From Candidatus Tayloriibacteriota bacterium (GTDB lineage Bacteria; Patescibacteriota; Minisyncoccia; Phycocordibacterales; PALSA-1337), in the NCBI GenBank assembly GCA_025353045.1, contig JANXRK010000017.1, positions 1-18,033 on the forward strand: a stretch of 18,033 nucleotides of DNA. The letters are read 5' to 3'. Numbering within the stretch: position 1 is the stretch's first letter; every line of letters starts with the position of its first letter. The position numbers and the translations under genes are program-made. The notes under the pieces are model-generated. The model worked only from the letters and a program-made list of their open reading frames with translations, was not told the origin of the DNA and made no database searches. Positions 13,254 through 18,033 of the stretch are shown in pieces.

Positions 13254-13942
13254 TGAAAAGTAAAGATGCGTTTAACGAATCAATGAAGACACTAAAAGCA
13301 AGTACAGCACTATTGTCACTGTTGGCTATACTCTTTTTGGTTATCGAACCCGCTATCAGTAATGCGATCGACAACCAGTTCACAATCACACAATCAGTAA
13401 CAGCAGAAATATCATTTATCACACCCACTGCCAATGTAACTATGAGCCCAGCACTTGCTGGAATAACAGGAGGTACGGCAAATGGTCAGACAACAGTAAG
13501 AGTTCTTACTAACAACGCTCTCGGCTATTCTATGACGCTAACCGCCAGTTCATCTGCAGGTATGGTTGGAAACAGCGGTGCAGGAAATATCGCTGCGTAC
13601 GCACCAACCACGGGAATCGTTCCAGACTACACCTTCTCTGTAGCAGCAAATAGAGCTGGCTTCGGATACAGTGTTGAGGCTTCTACTACTGGAGAAGTGA
13701 CACTAGCATTTAGAGATAATGGTTCAAACACTTGTAACACGGGAGCAACTGAAGGAGTTGACACATGTTGGATAAATGCAAGTACATCAGCTCGATCGAT
13801 TATAAATCGTGCGACTGCAACGACTGCTTCAGGAGCAACAACAACAATCAAGTTCCGAACTGTTATCAATTCAAGTCCGATACCATCCATTCCACAAGAC
13901 AGCTATGTAGCAACGACTACATTGACAGCAATTGTTAACTAG
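13253..13942 (+). CDS. secreted beta-domain surface protein, paralogue 1
   Basis: A 229-residue exported protein of unknown function. A long signal sequence has its hydrophobic core at about 18-31 and probable cleavage near 'AISNA' (34-38). The remainder is a Ser/Thr/Gly/Ala-rich beta domain: 'NVTMSPALAGITGGTANGQT', 'LGYSMTLTASS', 'DYTFSV', 'CNTGATEGVDTCWINAS', 'TTIKFRTVINSS' and 'YVATTTLTAIV'. The same motifs in the same order occur in the protein at 14963-15718, including C161-x10-C172-W173, probably a disulfide. There is no C-terminal anchor, so it may be released or held by a partner. Its start abuts an 8-bp tandem repeat. The small size, GY.(V/M)T motif and DUF916-like neighbour recall WxL-type surface proteins, though a true WxL motif is absent. 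Confidence 0.8.
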   Translation: MKSKDAFNESMKTLKASTALLSLLAILFLVIEPAISNAIDNQFTITQSVTAEISFITPTANVTMSPALAGITGGTANGQTTVRVLTNNALGYSMTLTASSSAGMVGNSGAGNIAAYAPTTGIVPDYTFSVAANRAGFGYSVEASTTGEVTLAFRDNGSNTCNTGATEGVDTCWINASTSARSIINRATATTASGATTTIKFRTVINSSPIPSIPQDSYVATTTLTAIVN

Positions 13943-13975
13943 TTCGCCTAAGTTATGACAGTCTAATATACCGCT

Positions 13976-14959
13976 ATGAAACTAAAAAAAATTATTACAA
14001 AACTACTATCAATTCTTATTTTAACTCTCGCAGTTTTCTCTCCGAGACTTTCTCATGCAGCTTCATACGTTGTTGAGACTCTTCCGGATAAAACTGTCTA
14101 CAATGATTTCGTAGTCGGTCCAGGTAAATACCAGGTTGACATGAAGCCAGGAGAGAAAAAAGTAGTTAATTTGATAGTGACAAATCGTCTTGGTAAGGAA
14201 AAAACATTCCAACTACAGACCGAAGATTTCACTGGTTCAAAAGATATTGATCAGACGGTCGTCCTTCTTGAAGGCGAACGAGGTCCGTATTCACTTAAGG
14301 ATTACCTAAAGATTCCATCAACAACATTCACCATGGGTAATGCTCAAAGAGTTACTATTCCAGTAACTATTAGTATTCCGACTGATGCTCAACCAGGAGG
14401 TCTCTACGGAAGTGTTGTTATTAGTACTGTAACAACAGGTCAAGAGCAAGTCCCTCAAGGTGATTCAAGTGTCGGAACGAGTCCAATCATTACTCGTATC
14501 GGATCTCTTTTCTTTATTCGTATTGCCGGTGAAGTAAAAGAAGATATCAATTTAAAGAAATTCTCTTTAAAAAATGATGCGAGTGTTATGGATGGAGGTC
14601 CGGTTAACTTTGAATTGTTGTATGAAAATAATGGAACAGTTCATGAAAACCCAAAAGGATTTATCTATATAAAGAATCTTTTTGGTGCAGAAATAGGTAA
14701 GGTCGAGGTAGAGCCATGGTTTATTCTTCCTAATTCACTTCGACAAAGAGAGGTTAATTGGAAGCCTCAATTCCTCTTTGGTCGATATGTTGCGACTGCA
14801 GAAATAGTAAAAGGTTACGACAATCAAAAAGATACTGTTTCAGTAGTCTTCTGGGTTATTCCTTGGAGATTAGTTGCTCTTGTCTTCGCAGCGCTCGTAA
14901 TAGTTGTATCGATTGTGCGATGGTTGGCTTCAAAGATTTCCATTTCAGTTAAAAAATAA
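13976..14959 (+). CDS. DUF916-like surface protein with C-terminal membrane anchor
   Basis: A 327-residue protein with a signal peptide (1-28, 'SHA' before the likely cleavage). Two Ig-like beta domains follow: about 38-172 ('DMKPGEKKVVNLIVTNRLGK', 'TIPVTISIPTDAQPGGLYGS') and 180-282 ('GPVNFELLYENNGTVHENPK'). A membrane helix at about 292-314 is followed by a basic tail 'SKISISVKK'. This order (signal, DUF916-like, second Ig domain, TM, basic tail) is that of the WxL-interacting proteins of Gram-positive bacteria; the similarity is architectural and should be tested. It has no cysteine. It lies between two paralogous secreted beta-domain proteins, so a role in holding or assembling them is a reasonable guess. 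Confidence 0.75.
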   Translation: MKLKKIITKLLSILILTLAVFSPRLSHAASYVVETLPDKTVYNDFVVGPGKYQVDMKPGEKKVVNLIVTNRLGKEKTFQLQTEDFTGSKDIDQTVVLLEGERGPYSLKDYLKIPSTTFTMGNAQRVTIPVTISIPTDAQPGGLYGSVVISTVTTGQEQVPQGDSSVGTSPIITRIGSLFFIRIAGEVKEDINLKKFSLKNDASVMDGGPVNFELLYENNGTVHENPKGFIYIKNLFGAEIGKVEVEPWFILPNSLRQREVNWKPQFLFGRYVATAEIVKGYDNQKDTVSVVFWVIPWRLVALVFAALVIVVSIVRWLASKISISVKK

Positions 14960-14962
14960 ACA

Positions 14963-15718
14963 ATGAATTTGGTAAAGAATATTACAATTTGTTTGATGAT
15001 CATGATCTTCTTGTATTCAACTCAAGTAGCTTGGGCTCAAACAATGACGAGTGGAACTTACAAGATTCAGAGTGATAGTCTTAACTTTTCAGGAAATCGT
15101 TCATCTTCAGGTACATATACAATGGAAGATACAGCGGGCGAGGTAGCAACAGGTGAAGGAGCGAGTTCTTTGTACAAAATAAAAGCAGGGTATCAGCAAA
15201 TGCAAGAGATAATCCTTTCAGTCACAGCCCCATCAAATGTTGTCATGAGTCCCGCGATTGGAGGAATCACTGGAGGAACAGCAAATGGTTCAACTAACTT
15301 TACCGTCACTACCGACAATCCAGCTGGATACACAGTGACAATAAAGGCAAGCACAACCCCAGCTCTTAAATCATCACTTGATAGTATTGCTGACTATATA
15401 CCAGCAGGTTCAGATCCAGATTTTAACTTTTCAGTAGGAGCTACAGCATCTCGATTTGGATTTACTGTAGAGGGAACTGATATTGCACAGAAATTTAAGG
15501 ATAATGGATCGGTTTGTAATACAGGATCAAGTGATACAAGTGATAAGTGTTGGGTAGGACTTTCAACCGGAGTGCAGACCGTCGTCAGTCGAACGTCGAC
15601 CAATCAACCATCAGGAACGCTGACTACACTAAAGTTTCGGGCTCAATCTGGATCATCACATGTACAGACCAATGGTACATATGTAGCAACAACCACGATT
15701 ACTGTTCTACCCTTGTAA
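14963..15718 (+). CDS. secreted beta-domain surface protein, paralogue 2
   Basis: A 251-residue exported protein. The signal peptide is 1-25 (cleavage after 'VAWA'). Residues 28-80 form a module 'SGTYKIQSDSLNFSGNRSSS' with a 'TYTMEDTAGEVATGE' and 'LYKIKAGYQQM' pattern, absent from paralogue 1. Residues 85-251 repeat the paralogue 1 domain: 'NVVMSPAIGGITGGTANGST', 'AGYTVTIKAST', 'DFNFSVGA', C185-x10-C196-W197, 'TTLKFRAQSGSS' and 'YVATTTITVL'. The two proteins are clearly duplicates of a common domain. It has no membrane anchor. It starts 3 bp after the DUF916-like gene, consistent with co-transcription and a joint complex (inference). Confidence 0.8.
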   Translation: MNLVKNITICLMIMIFLYSTQVAWAQTMTSGTYKIQSDSLNFSGNRSSSGTYTMEDTAGEVATGEGASSLYKIKAGYQQMQEIILSVTAPSNVVMSPAIGGITGGTANGSTNFTVTTDNPAGYTVTIKASTTPALKSSLDSIADYIPAGSDPDFNFSVGATASRFGFTVEGTDIAQKFKDNGSVCNTGSSDTSDKCWVGLSTGVQTVVSRTSTNQPSGTLTTLKFRAQSGSSHVQTNGTYVATTTITVLPL

Positions 15719-15726
15719 TTTGAAAT

Positions 15727-17304
15727 ATGAAAAAAATTATTAGCTTAGCATGCATACTACTAGCGATTGTCATAACGACATCACCGTATGTATATGCAGC
15801 TGAAAATACATTTCAAACAACACTTGGGATTATTGCAAATGACGTCGCCAATCCAACAGTACCAACAAATCTTGCGGCAAGTGTTATCTCTTCATCACAG
15901 ATAAACCTCGCTTGGGATGCTTCAACTGATGATGTGGCGGTAGTCGGGTACAGAATCTTTCGAGATGGTTCGATCATTGCAAGTACCACCTCTCTCTATT
16001 ATTCAGATACAGGTCTTACTGCCTCTACTACATACATATATAGTGTCGAAGCATTCGATGCTGTACCAAAATATTCAGGACAATCATCACTGATCAGCGC
16101 GACAACCACAGCTTTCGTAGTAGTCATTCCTCCTGTAAATCCAACAACACCAACTCAGTCGAGTGCATACTCTTCAAATGCAGGTAGCCAAGTATTGATT
16201 GGGGATTTACGAATCACCCAAGCGCTTGATTCTACAATCATTAGTTATATGACAAGTGAATTCGCTCAAGCAAAAGTATATTGGGGTTTAACAAATGATT
16301 ATGAAATAGGTTCGATCTCAGAATTATTATATACCTCAAATCATTCAGTGAAGATTGAAACTTTGAATTCCCATGCGACGTATTTCTTTAAAATAGAAAT
16401 AGTCACAGTAGGTGGTAAGAAACAGATAATAGAAAGTTCCTTTCAAACTAAAAATAATGTCGAAGGGTCAGTTCTGACAAATGTTTCAAACTTTAAGGCA
16501 AGCCCATTAGAAAAAAGCATCACGCTCAATTGGACAAATCCTTCAAGTTTAACTTTTGACTCAGTACGACTTGTTCGATCTGATAAATTCTTCCCACGAG
16601 ATGTCTTCGATGGAGAAACGATTTATGAAGGTAAGGTTAACAGTTTTGTAGATTCTCATGTTGAGATTGGAACTACATACTACTATGCAATTTTCGCCAA
16701 AGATTCAAATGGGGAATATTCGTCTGGAGCTTTGACACAAGCTCGGATCGGAATTCATGGAGAATCTGAAGTTCAAACCAATTCAGATCCATTCGCTAAC
16801 ATTTCGGTATTGAGAAATGTTGACCCTCTCATTGCAAATCTTGCACTAAGTGGCTTCGACTTCATGCAGAGCGGTATAAAACTCATAAATATCGGAAATA
16901 GTATTGTTATCGACGGTTCAAAGAATTTAGTAATCTCTTTGGAATATGAAAAAGTTCCAGAAATACTGAAGACGATTGCGATCACTCTCATTGATCCAGA
17001 TGATTCAACAAAAGTTTTTCCATTCTTACTTAGAGTTAATAAAGATAAGACAGCATACGAAGCAACTCTTGCACCACTTGGAAAAAGTGGAGTCTATCAA
17101 ATGAAAATCATCGTTCTTGATTATAAGAATCAAGGACTAAAGAGATTGGAAGGCAGTCTCAAAGCGCTTCTCTTTAATCAGTTAAATAATTTGAGAAATA
17201 AAGGAATTTTGAGAAAGGATATCTTGGCGATAGTGCTTGTTGGTTTGATCATACTGTGTGTGTTTGTGGTTTTGTATCGAAAGAGAAATGAATCAATAAA
17301 TTAG
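15727..17304 (+). CDS. exported FnIII-repeat protein with C-terminal membrane anchor
   Basis: A 525-residue surface protein. After the signal peptide (1-24, 'YVYAA') comes a clear fibronectin type III domain at about 41-127 ('VPTNLAASVISSSQINLAWD', 'GYRIFRDGSIIAS'), then a Pro/Thr/Ser linker (133-150). Two more FnIII-like domains follow, about 155-233 ('HATYFFKIEIV') and 242-332 ('KSITLNWTNPSS', 'GTTYYYAIFAKDSNGEYSSG'). A fourth beta-rich region (about 360-480, 'DGSKNLVISLEYEKVPEILK', 'GKSGVYQMKIIVLDYKNQG') matches nothing I know. A membrane helix at about 499-517 and tail 'RKRNESIN' anchor it with the bulk outside. The mature exterior has no cysteine. It is probably a stalk or adhesion scaffold (inference). 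Confidence 0.85.
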   Translation: MKKIISLACILLAIVITTSPYVYAAENTFQTTLGIIANDVANPTVPTNLAASVISSSQINLAWDASTDDVAVVGYRIFRDGSIIASTTSLYYSDTGLTASTTYIYSVEAFDAVPKYSGQSSLISATTTAFVVVIPPVNPTTPTQSSAYSSNAGSQVLIGDLRITQALDSTIISYMTSEFAQAKVYWGLTNDYEIGSISELLYTSNHSVKIETLNSHATYFFKIEIVTVGGKKQIIESSFQTKNNVEGSVLTNVSNFKASPLEKSITLNWTNPSSLTFDSVRLVRSDKFFPRDVFDGETIYEGKVNSFVDSHVEIGTTYYYAIFAKDSNGEYSSGALTQARIGIHGESEVQTNSDPFANISVLRNVDPLIANLALSGFDFMQSGIKLINIGNSIVIDGSKNLVISLEYEKVPEILKTIAITLIDPDDSTKVFPFLLRVNKDKTAYEATLAPLGKSGVYQMKIIVLDYKNQGLKRLEGSLKALLFNQLNNLRNKGILRKDILAIVLVGLIILCVFVVLYRKRNESIN

Positions 17305-18033
17305 ATGAAATATTATAGTAGTAATAAAAAAATAATAGGATTCGTTCTCACAATAGTGCTTATTGTGAATGGTCTTTTTGTTGCTATTTCTACTGCTCAC
17401 GCCGCAATCAATAAAGAAATTAACTATCAAGGTAAACTTACGAATACTTCAAACGTCGCTGTAGCAGATGGTTTATATACTATTGTGTTTAAACTTTATA
17501 CTCAGCTTTCAGGTGGCGCAGCAATTTGGACTGAGACTTTGAATAGTTCAAATAAAGTGCAGGTCACAAACGGACTCTTCAGCGTCATGCTCGCATCAAC
17601 AACTCCATTTACGGGTGTTGATTTCAATCAGACATTATATCTTGGAGTAAATGTTGAAAGTGATGGAGAAATGTCACCACGAAAAATCATCGGATCCGTA
17701 CCCTCTGCTTTTGTTGCTGATATAGCAAACACAGTGCAAGGAGTGAATGCATCAGAATTTATGAGAAATGATGTGCAGAATGCAACATCGTCAACAGGAA
17801 CTTTTCTAAATATTATTCAAAGTGGGTCAGGAAAGATCGCTGAATTTTTTGGATCAGCAACACAAAGTGTTTTGTCACTTCTTTCAAATGGAAATGTCGG
17901 CATCGGTACAACATCTCCTTGGCGTACACTTTCAGTCAGCGGTTCATCTGATCTAGGTAGCAATGCCTTAGCAGGATACTTCACCGCAACAACTTCTACA
18001 GCTTCAACATTTCCTTACGCAAGTACAACAGCT
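17305..18033 (+). CDS. fibre/adhesin-like secreted protein, 3' end beyond window
   Basis: An open frame starting with the ATG directly after the previous stop and running 243 codons to the window end without a stop, so it is incomplete at the C-terminus. Residues 1-34 are a signal peptide ('STAHAA'). Residues 36-143 match the N-terminal domain seen in many large bacterial fibre-like proteins: 'INYQGKLTNTSNVAVADGLY', 'VTNGLFSVMLAS', 'QTLYLGVNVESDGEMSPRK' and 'IIGSVPSAFVAD'. Residues 205-223 hold the first 'NVGIGTTSPWRTLSVSG' unit, typical of long tail-fibre-like repeats, followed by a Ser/Thr/Ala-rich stretch. No cysteine is present. A large repetitive protein, possibly ending in an S74-type chaperone peptidase, is expected downstream but cannot be seen. 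Confidence 0.85.
   Translation, partial: MKYYSSNKKIIGFVLTIVLIVNGLFVAISTAHAAINKEINYQGKLTNTSNVAVADGLYTIVFKLYTQLSGGAAIWTETLNSSNKVQVTNGLFSVMLASTTPFTGVDFNQTLYLGVNVESDGEMSPRKIIGSVPSAFVADIANTVQGVNASEFMRNDVQNATSSTGTFLNIIQSGSGKIAEFFGSATQSVLSLLSNGNVGIGTTSPWRTLSVSGSSDLGSNALAGYFTATTSTASTFPYASTTA

Noticed and set aside
13261..15718. Type IV pilins or S-layer proteins as identity of the two paralogues
   Set aside because: There is no prepilin cleavage motif (G followed by F-[ST]-L-x-E before the hydrophobic stretch) and no SLH domain; both have ordinary signal peptides and beta-rich mature parts.

Overview
The window looks like part of a chromosome from an ultra-small Candidatus Patescibacteria (CPR) bacterium, most likely of Parcubacteria type. 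The sequence is AT-rich. Genes are packed with start/stop overlaps or gaps of a few bases, and no start has a recognisable GGAGG-type Shine-Dalgarno site. TGA is used as a stop several times, so this is not a Gracilibacteria/Absconditabacteria-type code. The gene set also fits CPR: DipZ with MsrA and MsrB, Gmad2-domain protein, orphan gatB, a DNA-binding protein with a membrane segment, and exported FnIII and 'GIGTTSP' fibre proteins. The assignment rests on gene content recognised by eye, not on a marker-gene search.

Layout. (1) Positions 1-1238: a GT2 glycosyltransferase and a small integral membrane protein, overlapping by 4 bp. (2) Positions 1235-2489: a ZIP-type metal transporter (minus strand) diverging from a Fur-family regulator. 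The 91-100 bp between them holds two 21-bp inverted-repeat boxes 53 bp apart and back-to-back promoters, which looks like a self-contained metal-sensing switch. (3) Positions 2499-7005: a tight run of dipZ (CcdA-thioredoxin fusion), msrA, msrB, a Gmad2 Ig-like exported protein, an NrnA-like DHH phosphoesterase and an anchored cyclophilin; the theme is redox repair and envelope protein quality. (4) Positions 7026-11393: a Cas4/AddB-like PD-(D/E)XK nuclease with a four-cysteine set, an AI-2E family permease, the Obg GTPase and GatB. Several of these genes have a good -10 hexamer 6-10 nt before the ATG, suggesting leaderless mRNAs.

(5) Positions 11394-13252: a boundary between housekeeping and accessory DNA. 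An 80-residue MerR-type HTH gene (minus strand) and a membrane-tethered HTH protein (plus strand) face away from each other across about 530 bp of AT-rich noncoding DNA. A 17-bp near-perfect direct repeat containing the sequence TTATCCACA lies upstream of each. The stretch after the membrane-HTH gene has a long hairpin and an 8-bp tandem repeat directly before the next start codon. (6) Positions 13253-18033: a surface locus of five exported proteins. Two paralogous secreted beta-domain proteins share a C-x10-CW signature and flank a DUF916-like protein with a C-terminal membrane anchor. They are followed by a three-FnIII-like anchored protein and the N-terminal part of a fibre/adhesin that runs off the window end.

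The most interesting proposal is that region 5 regulates region 6: a DNA-binding protein spanning the membrane, plus candidate cis elements, placed at the head of a multi-protein surface apparatus whose layout recalls the WxL/DUF916 systems of Gram-positive bacteria. The gene calls are mostly secure. The regulatory and functional links are inference.
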